NCBI RefSeq assembly: GCF_905220415.1
Contig: NC_059537.1
Location: 2,221,989-2,285,988, forward strand
DNA from: Colias croceus
Lineage: Eukaryota > Arthropoda > Insecta > Lepidoptera > Pieridae
Length of the DNA stretch: 64,000 nucleotides
Reading direction: 5' to 3'
The notes beneath the pieces are model-generated. The model saw nothing but the letters and a program-made list of their open reading frames with translations, had not been told where the DNA came from and did no database searches. The position numbers were made by a program, and so were the translations under genes. Positions 52,201-63,813 of this stretch are shown piece after piece (positions within the stretch are counted from its first letter, which is position 1; every line of letters starts with the position of its first letter).

Positions 52201-55200
52201 ATTTTTAAAATTGGTCCAGTAGTTTATGAGTCTATTCATTACAATCAAACAAACAAAGTTTTCCTCTGTATAATATTAGTGTAGATTTATGTGGTACCTA
52301 TAGAGTTCGCACTTACTTTATTTAATACACAAAAAAATAAACAATATGTTTCATTCCTTATTTATACAGGTAAAAGCAAGACCAACCTAGGATGGACTCC
52401 GCTCCACTTGGCGACATATTTCGCGCACAAAGAAGTAGCGGAAGCCCTGCTAGCTGCAGGGGCTGATGTGGACGAAGTTAACGAAAATGGGGACACTGCA
52501 CTGCACAAAGCATCGTTTATAGGGAATGAAGTGAGTACATGTTGTTTGTGTTTTTAATATTTGAGTACGTATTTTTGTGAATGTTCATAATGGTAGAATC
52601 TGTTATCAGAATATTGTTTATCTATGGAAAGACTGTTTCCATATTCCAAAGAGATTAACAATGAGTGTGCATCAGAACAAAATATGTGATTCTGTCAATA
52701 GGGAGAGGGTAAGTTTTAATAGGCATTTTTTGTAGTTTCTTTAAACACACTGGCCCTGTGTTAAAATTAAAACTACAATGACCCAAGTAAAACCTGTCTC
52801 ATGCGTTAGGGAAATAGATTATTCAATCCTCAAGATGTCTAAAAACAATATATAAATAAATTGGAATAATTATGGATGTGAGTCAGCCCACATGAGAAAT
52901 GTTATATCGTCACACATTTTTATGTTAATGTAGCATAATAGCCAATTTATTCAGAATTTATCTTACAGCTTGGTATAATAAAGTATTCATTAAGATAAGT
53001 TAAAAGAAAACATGTGGTTATTAGTATACAAAAAGCGGAATTTTGTAATTCGTATTTTATTTCTAGTTATTATCTGTAAAAACCTTTTAGGTAACATAGG
53101 ATCCTATACTTCCTTATGGATCTTGAAGAGTAAATTTTCATTTGACTCGTAATTTTTTTTTTCATAATATTGTGTGAGGTATCTTACATACATTGTAACA
53201 TTAAAGTTTAGTTTGCATAATAAACGTCTCTAACGACACTTCACAAGCATCGTCTGATTATGAGCGTGCCAAAAAAATATTCTGCACAAGATAAAATTCT
53301 TCTGAAGCAATCATCTGAAACTTCAATGATTTGTTTCTCTTTCTTACTATAATCTTTATTCCTTTAATCCATACTAATATTATAAATGCGAAAGTAACTC
53401 TGTCTGTCTGTCTGTCTGTTACTCAATCACGCCTAAACTACTGAACCAATTGTCATGAAATTTGGTATGGAGATATTTTGATACCCGAGAAAGGACATAG
53501 GCTACTTTTTATCCCGGGAAAATGACGCAATCCCGGAAATCCCACGGGAGAGGGAACTATGCGGGTTTTTCTTTGACTGCGCGGGCGAAGCCGCGGGCGG
53601 AAACCTAGTAATACATATTATAAAGTTGAAGAGTATGTTTGTTTGTGAACGAAAATCCCAGGAACATTCGGATTTAAAACACGAATTTCACGAAGACTGT
53701 TAAATCACGCTATGACCAATGAAACATCAATGGAAAATGTTGAACATTTTGCGTTTATAAGTTACAGGAGATTTTAGCCAACATAACTTCGATACGAATA
53801 GAGAGATATCCTTTAAACATATCTGCATTTCACACATTCTAGGACCTAGTAATCCTTCTCCTGAACCACCAAGCTGACGTAAACATAATGAACGGGGAAG
53901 GCAAAACACCCGTGGACGTGTGCAAAACTCAAGATGTGCAACGCTTGCTCGAAGCGGCGGATCGCGCGATGCGATATGAACGTGAGAGGAAATTACTTAA
54001 CGCTGCGAAGGAGGGGAGGGTCGATGAGTTGCAGGAATTGGTGAGTTGACGGTCTTAGGGTCCACCAATAATGTGCAAGGATGTGTTCATTCCGTTTGAA
54101 GTTTGAAGCGTTTAGCGTTTGAAGCGATACTATTGGTTATTTACAAACGCAGTCCTCGCGACACATCCTCGTTACATTATTGCTTGAAAAGCACCCTTAA
54201 ACCGGGTTTTTTGAAGTGAAACTTCTTTAGGCGTGATTAGACTGAGAGTAAAATTTCAAGGTCGCGTCGCGGTCGTGGCAATACCGTCCCGACATGGAGT
54301 AAAACGACAATTTTGGTACCTTTGGATCTTGCGAAAGAAGTTTCACTTCTGACACACGTTCTTTTTTTTGTTAGCATCGAAAGGGATAGTAAAAAAACAT
54401 CGAATGGGTAAAGGGTCAATAATATGTTTTATAAGCATTCTTGTCAGTAGTTTACAAGCACCCCTATTCACAACGCACCCTGACTATATTGTGATTTCAG
54501 TTATTATTGATAAATGTCAATATGGAATCAGGATATCTAGAAATCTATTGGTAAAATATTGACATTCATCAATACGCTAGTTACAGGTTCAATAGATATC
54601 ACGATACATTAGAATTCATTGGCAGAACACTGTAAATACTTTACGTGTAGGTAACAAGCGACAAATACGTAAATCTTTAATTTCAGTTTTAATTGACACT
54701 TGACCCAGATTGAATTTACATGTCTCCCGGAATTTTAAGTTGATTACCACGTAGGTACTTATGTCAATATGTAATTACCTGACGCCTGTAGCGAGTGAGC
54801 TAGGTGTAATCTGTTTTATGCGTGAGAGTGCACACAACGCTATTTTAAAATATAATATTGCTGATGTAGAAGCTTACTATCCTGCCAGTAAATTTAATGG
54901 CTATAAAATATTAATATTAAATATTAATATTCCTGGAGTGTCCTTTTCATACTCCATTGCTTGTCATACCATATTTATTAAAAAACTTTATTTTTCTTTT
55001 GCGGTTAACACGATACATAGCGATATCGATTCATTCGTCCCCCCGAAAGATCGAGTTTGTTCTACTTTTTGCATTTAAGTGTCTAAAATCACACACCATT
55101 TCCCAAGAGTTTCTATACTTAACCTTAACTAACCTGATATATTTCAACACAATTGAATGCTAATTAAACACAAGCATAATCAGATTTCAATAGCACATAC

Positions 55201-58200
55201 TACCCACATCTACCGCTAACAAACTATAAAACTAAGTCAATAACATGATTACACTTAATGACCTTTACTCAACCACAAAAGTATCTATTTACGTAATAGG
55301 AAGTATGTATTACACAGATAGCAACTATTTAAACATCTTAACACGTTTGAGATTTTACAAATTAATTCTGTTATGCAAATGATTCATTTTACGCGTACGT
55401 TTTATTGATTAAATGTGGGATGTAGGTCAGTGTTTTATATTATACTTATTATAGTTTTTTGTTATAATAGTTGATGTGTATCGTAGAAAAGAACATCGTG
55501 AATGAAATTTTTCAAATATCATGTTGATTTGCCATTTTTTACGCGAATCTGCTAAAATTATTGTCATACTTGTTGAAACACTGAAATGATTATTTTATTC
55601 AACTATGGAAGCTTTTACTTTACATTAGCAATAGTTAGCATATTTTTGTTTTACATATTAATATGAAATCAACGAGAATGTTATCTTAATTTAACTTTTA
55701 TCAAAATAAACTTTCTAAATTTGTATGTCTTAGTAATTCTTATCTATCTCATTATAAGTAGAAAATAATTAAACTAAGGGAATTCGTTAAATGTATCATG
55801 TTAAATATTCAACATATTTCTACATCTGATTCGATTTGGAAACAAACTAAAATAACGATGACAAAATATGATGTAATAATATGTAAAACATGTACTTTGG
55901 TTACTCTTATGTGGGCAAGGCATGGTGATAAAATATCTTCTTGTATAACTAATGAATGCTTTTAAAACTTGTATAAATATATCGAAAGTATAAATAACTA
56001 GTTAAGGTTATTTTCATTTTAATATATTATTGTATTCATTTTTATATATGATATATTATTGTATAAATCTTTCGTCATAGAAAAATACGATTTAAACTGT
56101 AACCTGTAAGTTGCGATCATTAGGCAAATCTCCTTTTGATTTAATTTATTAAGTACAAATGAAATAAAAAGGGCCGGTTCATCAGTTTTCCATTAGTCGG
56201 GACGAAACATACATTCAACTAACTTGCTATAGTTTTAACACAAAATCTTCCAAACAAACAATGTCTATTATTACAATATGTGTAGGTGGCACTCTAAAAT
56301 AGTGCATACTATAAAACGACCCACACGTCCACCTATATACACCATAAACAGATTTTTTTTATTATAAAAAATAGTTCCCTTTACGCACGGCAGGGGCGCT
56401 TTTCAAATTTCCATACAAGAATTTCACATTACATTGATTGAAAAGCGATGACTACAAATACTTTGATGATAGTTTTCGTGCTCGAGCTTCAAGAACAAAA
56501 TGTTATCTACTCTTTCAAAATGTATTCCTTCTATTAGTATTTTAATAAACCTTTTCTTTTTAGTTAAGCGGCTCCAATCCCCCAAATATAAACTGCGTGG
56601 ACGCACAAGGCAACTCCTGTCTACATTGTGTTGCATATAGAGGCCATGCGAGACTGGCTGTGCTTTTGTTGCAAAACGGAATTGATACTACATTGAGGAA
56701 TAATAGTGGTGAGTACATGAAAATTAATATTCTTCTTCTTCTTCTCTTAATCAATGGCACCATCGTATCGTATCTAACTAATATAATAATTATTTTTCAT
56801 TGTTTCATTCATTTCAAAATTTCATTTAGTCGCTATTAAAATTTGAGGAATTAAAAAAAGAAGAGAAACATGTTTAGTTTTGTTTCCTTTGTCGATTCCC
56901 TATGAGGTTTATCATCTGTTTTAATTATTTTTTGCCATATTCCAGGTCGCCTAGCAATAGATTTAGCGAAAGATAACGAAATGCGTGAAGTACTGAGCGT
57001 CCGACCGGTGCAAAAGTTACAACGTACTGCCGCCCGCTTCGAAGGACCATTGCTCAAACGGTCTAGGTTTCTGGGATGGAGACCCGTGTGGGTATGTTAC
57101 ATTGATAATTATTAATTTAGAAGATACGTACAGTACTCCAAAACTAATAATGCGCATGCAGATCTTAGCTAATTATCGTATTTCCAGAAACACCCGAATC
57201 ACCCCGAATCATTGAATCGTAAGTGCCCTAACCAATGCACTTGCATCTTGCACCTTGTTGGGAAGAAATAGGAGTCAATTCAGAGTCATACACAATTGAA
57301 AACAATTCGGGCGATAGGTGACGGTAGCGTGTCAGTAAAAAAATTCAAAAATCCGTCAGTCGTCTATATTTATTGGTGGTGACCGCACGTTTTATCTCTG
57401 TATGGAATTATATAGAGCTGCTGTTACATACCCTTCTTAGTTTTTTTTTCAAAGTTGAATGTTCCGGTAAAATGATTATTTACACAGGTAGCAGATAGCA
57501 ATGGGGAAAGTGAAAATTAATAAGAGCATAATGAAAGTTCTGATCATTTACGATAACAGAAATAGAGATAATCCCTGATTCTGTAAATCCTTTGGACTGA
57601 GATTTTAATGATTAGATTTCACAATTTAAATGTAAACCAGTGTTTGAAAATCATTTTTTTTAAATATAAACTTTGTCTTATTTTAATCTTTCATACATCC
57701 ATCATTACACCAGCTTCAGAAAGTCACTTTAATAGTTCTAAAGTATAGAATTTTCCAAGTACCTAAATCAATACAAATATAATATATTCGCAATCGTGTG
57801 GCTTATCCTCGCTATTAACTTACTATTGAATTATCGAAACAAATTTCGTTACTATCTCTTTTACCATAAAATCACAATAAAACTCATAATTCTAATAAAC
57901 TATGCATTAAGAATATACTTTTAACCACTCTATATACATATCGTCTTCGGAAGCTCGGGGAATATGGCAGTTGCCGAACAGTCACGAATTTTTCTATGCG
58001 CATTATTAGTTTGGGAGTATTGTACTGTTAATGTAAAATAATTGTTTCATTTCAATAATTGTTTAAATAAATGTTTTGGACTGTATTTTGATAGAGTATA
58101 TGCTATACAAATAGAAGTGGAGTATATAATATTATAAGTAAAGGTAGGCCAATAGTGGATCGCGTGATATACAAATTCGATGGTAGCGTGTGAAATAAAG

Positions 58201-61200
58201 GCAATAAAATTTACTTTTCTGAGTAAAAATTGTAACACTCGCATTCTAACTACTGGACAGTAGAATTCCTTTCATTATGTTTGAACAGCTTTCTGATATC
58301 TGAAATTGCCTTTACTTATCATAAGAGAAGAGCATAACAAGGGTTGAAGTTTGGAAGGATGTCTTTAACATCGTTTTTAAGCTTCGTTACTCACCTATAA
58401 CATTTTTTATACAATAAATACATTGAGATATTTTTACCGATTACAATAATACCGATAAAATTCTCAAAGTAAAAAAAAAAGACGTGTGGCACTCGGGGAC
58501 TGCCGCGGTAAAGCTATTGCATAGCATGCCCTCAAGCCACACCTCCGAGCCCGTCGGAGTGGGGAGCGTGAGGTTTTTTCGTTACGGAATTTCTCAATTC
58601 GGTCCCCGCGCTCAAGGCCCGCGATAGAAGCTATGCTATGCATGCTATGCCTTCAAGCCACACCTCCGCCCGTCGGAGTGGGGAGCGTGAGGTTTTTTTC
58701 GTTACGGAATTTCTCAATTTGGTCCCCGCGCTCAAGGCCCGCGATAGAAGCTATGCTTAAAAAAATTACATTTGAATTTATTTACCTTTACCACAGGCGG
58801 TATTACAACGCGGTGTGCTCCTATACTACGGATCCCGCGCAGAAGCAGCACGCGAAGGTGGTCGGTGGCGGGACCGCAAGTATTTAGACGCTGCTAAGAT
58901 CACCGCGCCCGATACCGAACCTGCGCTCATTGTCGTGGCTTTTAGGTGAGAAATTATATTTAACAAGCTTATATGGAATTGATATTTTTGGTTTTATGGC
59001 ATTCAAATGCTTTATAAATATAAATTTATAAAGAATAGAAAAAATTCGATCACGAGGCGGGACTCGAACCCGTATCCTTTCGCGCCATTCCGGGGCGGAT
59101 GCCTAACCAATTCAGCCACTCGTGACCCGCCAGAGTAATCGAATTTATTCTATTCTTTCAGTTTTATGTGTCAAAGGGACATATTTTTATTATAAGCTTA
59201 TATGGCTTTTGTGTATAAGTCGCTTATACTAGTCTCGATTTTGATTTACACTTGAAATTGTCAGTTTTGCTTATATTCGTTTCGATTTTTATTTACACTC
59301 GCACTTGATCAATTTTTACCTCGCTGTAGCGGGTGTGTTCAAACATTAGACTCGATTTTGACGCTTAAACAGGCAGATTTAATTCAAACTTTGCACATTA
59401 CACACTTATCAAAGTTTGGTGACAATGTAATTGATCTTATTAAAGCGTCTTTTTTAAATTTCATTTATATTTCATAAAAACATACTGTATTTAACAATTT
59501 AACATCTGTATTATTGCTAATTGGATAAATCTTTCGTTTATGTGTTCGCGTTCATCGTGGTGGCGTTCAGTGATGGAGAGTCGCATCGGCTAGCGGTTCA
59601 GCCGGGGGACAGTATTAGTGCGTGTAGACAGGTATAGTTTCTTTCTTTATTTCTCATTTGCATGATATTATTAAAAGTAAATATTTGTAACAACAGGAAT
59701 GAAAAAACTGTTACATGGTGTACATTTTCTGGAATTATATAAAAAAATCCAAAACTTCAAAAATACATGACTTACATTTTTTCTGATAACTGGTGTGGCA
59801 TAACCTATCAGAAAATTTTGGCTTGACGTCGACTTCTGGGACACCCTGTATAGAGAAGTTTTAATTTGGCGTTTCGAGTTGTTACGCTAGACTATAGATA
59901 GGTAACGCTGGTTGCAGAGCTTGACCGACCATCAGTGCGTACGTCAGTCGCGCTTGTCATATGTATGGAAATTCATAAAACCATTCATAGCTAGACCGAC
60001 CATACGCACGCGTATTGTCATGCGCATTAGTGTCATAGTCATACAATTGTTGATGCGTATCGTCAGGTCCGACGGTACGCACTAACGGTCGGTCAAGCTC
60101 TGCAACCAGCCTTAACCTACTATTTAATTATTTTTTCTTTTTACTCAATTTTTTGTTGGGCAAAATAATATTTCTAGTGTGGTTATGGGAAATTTTGACA
60201 AGGTTTTTAAAAAGTCACACTTGAATACGCTCAACTATTCAAGTTTTTTTTTTTTGATGGAGTTTTTATTGTGTGAACCAATATAGGAGAGACAAATTAT
60301 TATTTTTTTAAATTGCAGCCGTTTTAAAAAGTTTGAGATAAAGTTTGAAATGTTTAAGGATATTATTTATTAGTTATTTTTTTCAGTCATGGATAACAGC
60401 ATTCAAAGAGCATATAGCATATTCCGGTCACTACTTGTGGGCGGGAGTCACACCGGATTCAGCCAAGGAAGCCACTGAGGATCTGGAGGACGAATGTAAA
60501 CCACTGGGTAAGTTAAGTTTTGGTTATTCATTGTTCGCTGTGTTGGTTATTTGAAGTGTGATAGTAAAATTACAGTTGGTTTAAAAGACAGAACTAATAT
60601 TTTTGTTCAATGTTAAGTTAAAAAAAGAAAGAATATAGAAATGAACTTTTCATGAATTTTTTTAAATTCATTATTTAGAGAATATTTACCTATCCGTTCC
60701 AATAAGCCTTGCAACAAAAAATTCAATATTATTTGTGATTCAAATGAATTTTCAGGCTCAATGCAAGACGCGTTAACAACAGCCACAAACAACTTGGCGC
60801 TCTTGGACACGCAGCTTCGAGAATGTTCCGCCATATTGGCGGCTTTGGACAAAACGCCCCAAGGACATTCGTTGCTACACTCGGCTTATATGGTGAGGAG
60901 ATAGTCACCGATATTTTTTTTAATACAAATAATAGTCACTCGTTAATTGTTATTCATTTGTACAAATATGTTTAAAATATTTGTTATATCATTATACTAA
61001 CTTCTTCAATACATTGTAAAGTATATGCATTTATAAATTTATAAAGAATGGAATAAATTCGATTGCTCTGGCGGGTCACGAGTGGCTGAGTTGGTCAGGC
61101 ATCCGCCCCGGAATGGCGCGAAAGGATGCGGGTTCGAGTCCCGCCTCGTGATCGAATTTTTTCTATTCTTTATAAATTTATATTTATAAAGCATTTGAAT

Positions 61201-63813
61201 GCCATAAAATAAAAAAATATAAATTCAAGTATATGCATTTTTTGTAACGATTATAATTTTTTGAGATTTTCTGTCTTCTTTTTTGATCCGCCTAATCAAG
61301 CGGGGAGAGAATATCTTTGTCTGGTAGTTTTCGTTATGCAGCTTAATTCGGTATGATTTTTTTTTAAATGAGTGACATTAATGAACGTAGTATCTGATCT
61401 CTTTTGCAATGGTACTTCGAGCCGGATCTATCTGTTACCCTCATTATTTTGTTGGTATAAGATAAATTATTTTTCATTTATTGAAGTGAAACTTCTTTAT
61501 CGGGATTGGAAAAACTTTAGTGTAACATTTTTTCGTTACGCGTGACATTTTTCCGTTACGCGCCATCTTCTTCTTATCCCTACCACGCGTGATTCGACGT
61601 ATTTCTGTAAAGTTGCATATAGTAAATTATTTTTTGAAAAATAAGGTCCTAAATAAGTTTCACTTCTTACGTGTGTACACTAGTACACGCACACATTTTT
61701 TTTTGAGATTTTCTGTCTTCTTTTTTGATCAGCTTAATCAAGCTGGGAGAGAATATCTTTGCCGGGTAGTTTTCGTTATGCAGAGCCCTATGGAGATGCA
61801 CGTGTCCTTCGAGCCGGATCTATCCGTTAACCTCATTATTTTTTTGGCATAAGATAAATTATTTTTCATTTATTTATTGATGTATTCCAACAGCGGTTCC
61901 AGCACGCATGCGGTACGGGACAGACAGCTCTGGGCGCGTTACGTCACTGCGCCGCGCTGGTCGCGCAGGCGCGGGACAGAGACGCCGCTGCGCTCGCTAG
62001 AGAGGTAGAGATTGTCTAATCTAAAAATGAACGCCCCTCCACTAAACTTAATTGTTTCAATGTGTGAGGACAAATAATTATTGAACCATTTTATATGTGT
62101 GCGCGCGGCGATTCTACTGCAAACTTTGACTCTCTCGCGCACTGATTTGTCAACTAATCGGGCGATCAGTTCAGGTGCCTAGCATTGTATGGCGGGGAGA
62201 GCGCGCTATGTACGGAATGACACGTCCGTTCTGTCGTGCATCGCGTCATTTATGCACTAGTTGGCCAACTGGTCCTGTCGTTCGGGCATGTAGAATTTAA
62301 AAAGTTTGTTTGAGTCTAGCTGGCGACTGAACGACCAATGAGGCAGACCAATTTGTGTGTATTGCGTCTATACACGTACTTTGAATGTGAGCGTAAACGC
62401 AGTGGAGGGGCGTTCATTTTTAGATTAGACAATCTCGTGTCTACTGGCCATTCCCAATATCGTATCTATCTTCGGTTTGACGTACCAAAGATAGAAAATG
62501 CTATCTATCTTTTGTTTTGGCGTCCCAATAACAGCCAGTAATGGCCGTTCCCAATATCGTATCTATCTTACGATAGATAGAACCTTACTAGCTATCGGAG
62601 ATAGCTGTCTATCTATAACCGTAGTTTGAATATTGGGAACGGCTATACATCGCTCTACCACTCTCCTTCTCACTATACACACAGTACTAGGTTTGAACCC
62701 GCGGCTTCGCCCGCGTTTTCAAAGGGAAACCCGCGCAGTTCCCGTTCCCGTGGGATTTCCGGGATAAAACCTATCCTATGTGTTAATCCAAGTTACCCTC
62801 TATATGTGCTAAATTTTATTGTAATCGGTTCAGTAGAATTTGCGTGAAAGGGTAACAAACACACACACACACAGACTTTTTTTTTGGTTCACAAATTAGA
62901 ATTGACACAAACAGCCTTACAAACTATTTACTAAACAAACATTTGCTGTGTAATTCCTAACTTAGTGAGCACATCGTGCTTAGTGAAACTACTTATACTA
63001 ACAGATAATAATAGACAAAACATACCGACCGAGTTGATAACCTCCTCCTTTTTTTTGAAGTCGGTTAAAAAATACACTTCTCATAATTTAACAAAATACA
63101 CTAATATTCAGGATTGATGGTCATTATATTTTTATAAACACAGGTAGAACGTAACAGAGTGCTAGAGGAAGCATTAGCGGCGCTGGCTCGAACGCATCAC
63201 GCTTTAGAGATGTCGGTAGCTGAAGAATTGACTAAAGTAAGTGTTTATTTGAAATGAACAAAGATATAAAAAAATATTATATTTTTTTGACGTGACAACG
63301 TCTTATAATTCGATAGCCGGCTGCACGCACGAAAAAACATGACTCATGCGGCGTTACCTCGCTCTGACTCATCTGAGGCGTTCCATGTAAGGCTTGAAGT
63401 GCGAGCGAGAGCGCGGAACGAGCGACAAAGAAGCACAATCGGACGTTGTCACGTTCAACTATCGTCAGTAAAACCGACTTTACAGACAACCAATTTTTTA
63501 GTATTTTTGCACTTAAATGTTCATAGTTGTTATTTTTAAGCACTATAAGAAAAAAAAATCTATTTTTTTACACAAGACAAATTTGCTAACTAAATGAAAA
63601 ATGTTTTGCTGACACAAGACACTTTTGACGGCAACGACAACGTAATCTTGCAAAGAAAATAAATATTTAGATTAACAAATTCCTGGTATTTTTGTATTGT
63701 GTAGCGATTTGGTTGCAATGTAAGTAGGCGCTACTTGTTTCAGAGCAAAAGAAAGAAAAAGACGCCTCGTTCGCACAACGAGTCAAAGGAAAACTTCTTC
63801 GACGTGTATGACG
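49236..63813 (+). CDS. oxysterol-binding protein-related protein, ORP1/OSBPL1A type (3' end outside window)
   Basis: Twelve exons seen: 49236-49377, 52370-52530, 53843-54040, 56564-56708, 56946-57091, 58797-58945, 59571-59631, 60387-60507, 60756-60892, 61894-62004, 63144-63236, 63744-63813. All are GT/AG and in phase: 511 codons, with the last donor at 63814, so the gene runs on. Ankyrin repeats: GWTPLHLATYFAHKEVAEAL, GDTALHKASFIGNEDLV (about 53-115) and GNSCLHCVAYRGHARLA (about 180-200). A PH domain spans about 245-345 (FEGPLLKRSRFLGWRPVW...WITAFKEHIAYSGHYLW). ENFFDVYD at 504-511 resembles a FFAT motif for binding VAP on the ER, at the same place as EFYDA in human ORP1. The sterol/lipid-binding domain would follow outside. 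Mammalian ORP1L senses cholesterol on late endosomes and controls ER contacts. Confidence 0.92.
49724..51909. mobile_element. 2.2-kb DNA transposon with ATAT duplications, decayed
   Basis: Ends CTGTGCCTCCAGTGAATAAG and its reverse complement; the similarity runs on to GGGA and then GAGTTATTCCC. ATAT lies on both sides (49720-49723 and 51910-51913). Inside, ATAAGTCG recurs near the right end. A coding remnant is at 50972-51127 (minus). The 4-bp ATAT duplication matches the transposon at 6240-10184, but the ends differ. In ORP1 intron 1. Confidence 0.75.
50972..51127 (-). pseudogene. coding remnant inside the 2.2-kb transposon
   Basis: A frame of about 51 codons with protein-like composition: VNDDYCSPLDLDSKQEDWVA, then EMLSEEKPNMSWWLYIED. 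It follows a possible acceptor (TAG) and ends at TAG. I do not recognise the family; probably part of a lost transposase. Confidence 0.4.
52088..52286 (-). mobile_element. Helitron-like repeat copy in ORP1 intron 1
   Basis: CACTAGCTGTGCCGCGCGTT to TATAATATTAGTGTAGAT, minus orientation. Confidence 0.65.
53369..53609 (+). mobile_element. Lep1-type Helitron copy in ORP1 intron 2
   Basis: TCCATACTAATATTATAAAT, (CTGT)n, then the 3' hairpin CGCGGGCGAAGCCGCGGGC and AAACCTAG before T: complete TC...CTAG structure of about 240 bp, same family as 35308-35548. Confidence 0.8.
54209..54360 (+). mobile_element. MITE related to 22078-22192
   Basis: TTGAAGTGAAACTTCTTTAG and AAAGAAGTTTCACTTCTGAC are inverted ends; internal GTAAAATTTCAAGGTCGCG shared with the Gli copy. 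In ORP1 intron 3. Confidence 0.65.
54361..56563 (+). other. remainder of ORP1 intron 3
   Basis: About 2.2 kb of A+T-rich intron. An open frame at 54761-55078 shows no domain or codon pattern I can recognise. Nothing else seen. Confidence 0.4.
57092..58480 (+). other. most of ORP1 intron 5
   Basis: A+T-rich intron with no repeat family or gene that I recognise. Confidence 0.4.
58481..58759 (+). repeat. ~165-bp interspersed repeat, copy 5, partly duplicated in tandem
   Basis: One full unit (GACGTGTGGCACTCGGGG to GCGATAGAAGCTATG) followed by a second that starts inside the unit (ATGCTATGCCTTCAAGCC). It ends about 38 bp before ORP1 exon 6. Confidence 0.75.
58923..58945 (+). repeat. end of ORP1 exon 6 duplicated at the intron 6 acceptor (first copy)
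   Basis: GCGCTCATTGTCGTGGCTTT plus TAG, coding for ALIVVAF. The second copy is at 59548-59570 (GCGTTCATCGTGGTGGCGTT plus CAG), 18 of 23 bases equal. Confidence 0.6.
58991..59160 (-). mobile_element. tRNA-derived SINE flanked by inverted repeats, copy 2
   Basis: AAATTTATAAAGAATAGAA...TTCGAT on the left and TCGAATTTATTCTATTCTTT on the right face each other. Between them lies a tRNA-like core at 59050-59125 (minus) with A box TGGCTGAATTGG and B box GGTTCGAGTCC. The tail TTTGAATGCCATAAAA is shared with 61031-61210. Confidence 0.75.
59548..59570 (+). repeat. second copy of the ORP1 exon 6 end, inside intron 6
   Basis: Ends exactly at the acceptor AG of exon 7. Four of five differences from 58923-58945 are at third codon positions. 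Confidence 0.55.
59907..60115. mobile_element. MITE with GCTGGTTGCAGAGCTTGACC ends
   Basis: About 35 bp at each end are inverted copies (CTGGTTGCAGAGCTTGACCG at the left). TAA-like bases at both edges would fit a 3-bp duplication. In ORP1 intron 7. Confidence 0.7.
61031..61210 (+). mobile_element. tRNA-derived SINE flanked by inverted repeats, copy 3
   Basis: The core 61076-61151 is 76 nt with a perfect 7-bp acceptor pair (TCACGAG/CTCGTGA), an A box and a perfect B box. The anticodon arm is poor (possible loop CCGGAAT), so it is not a normal tRNA. Flanks TTATAAATTTATAAAGAAT and TTCTTTATAAATTTATA are inverted. In ORP1 intron 9. Confidence 0.75.
61256..61875 (+). repeat. tandem duplication of ORP1 intron 9 sequence, with a MITE between the copies
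   Basis: 61256-61480 and 61704-61875 share GAGATTTTCTGTCTTC, GGGAGAGAATATCTTTG, GTAGTTTTCGTTATGCAG, CGAGCCGGATCTAT and GATAAATTATTTTTCATTTA in the same order. The first copy has about 50 extra bases. The second lies directly before exon 10. Confidence 0.75.
61481..61704 (-). mobile_element. MITE, GAAGTGAAACTTCTTT family, copy 3
   Basis: Reverse complement of 24900-25128 with few differences: TTGAAGTGAAACTTCTTTAT to GTGTACACTAGTACACGCAC. Confidence 0.75.
62008..62436. mobile_element. MITE starting 3 bp into ORP1 intron 10
   Basis: GAGATTGTCTAATCTAAAAA at the left and TTTTTAGATTAGACAATCTC at the right are perfect inverted copies, continuing over about 36 bp into ACGCCCCTCCACT. The exon 10 donor is at 62005, so only GTA lies outside the element. 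Confidence 0.75.
62543..62644. mobile_element. small palindromic MITE
   Basis: GGCCGTTCCCAATATCGTAT and, inverted, ATATTGGGAACGGC at the right. The inner part is made of CTATCT/AGATAG units able to fold on themselves. Another CATTCCCAATATCGTATC lies at 62449. Confidence 0.6.
62690..62875 (-). mobile_element. Lep1-type Helitron fragment with CA tract
   Basis: CTAGGTTTGAACCCGCGGC start, CCCGTTCCCGTGGGATTTCC inside, ending in an (AC)n tract at about 62857-62872. In ORP1 intron 10. Confidence 0.6.
63037..63072 (-). repeat. end of the CCGACTTCAAAAAAAAGGAGG repeat family
   Basis: Inverted match to 4598-4635 (AACCTCCTCCTTTTTTTTGA then AGTCGGTTA). Confidence 0.6.
63287..63490. mobile_element. MITE with TTGACGTGACAACGTC ends, copy 2
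   Basis: Matches 36517-36725 with only a handful of differences across about 200 bp, including the inverted end GGACGTTGTCACGTTCAA. In ORP1 intron 11. Confidence 0.75.

Noticed and set aside
54761..55078. 105-residue ORF in ORP1 intron 3 as a short-isoform first exon
   Set aside because: No similarity to any ORP domain, no clear donor in phase, A+T-biased composition.
12832..58887. Recurring open frames with the peptide LQATPPPVGVGSVRFF or its antisense
   Set aside because: All fall in copies of the ~165-bp interspersed repeat, on either strand.
59050..61151. Functional tRNA genes at 59050-59125 and 61076-61151
   Set aside because: The acceptor and T arms are good, but the anticodon arm does not fold properly and the same unit is repeated with fixed flanks, so these are SINE copies.
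36573..63539. Nearly identical 66-89-residue frames at 36573 and 63339
   Set aside because: They lie inside two copies of one MITE; the frame is a by-product of the repeat.
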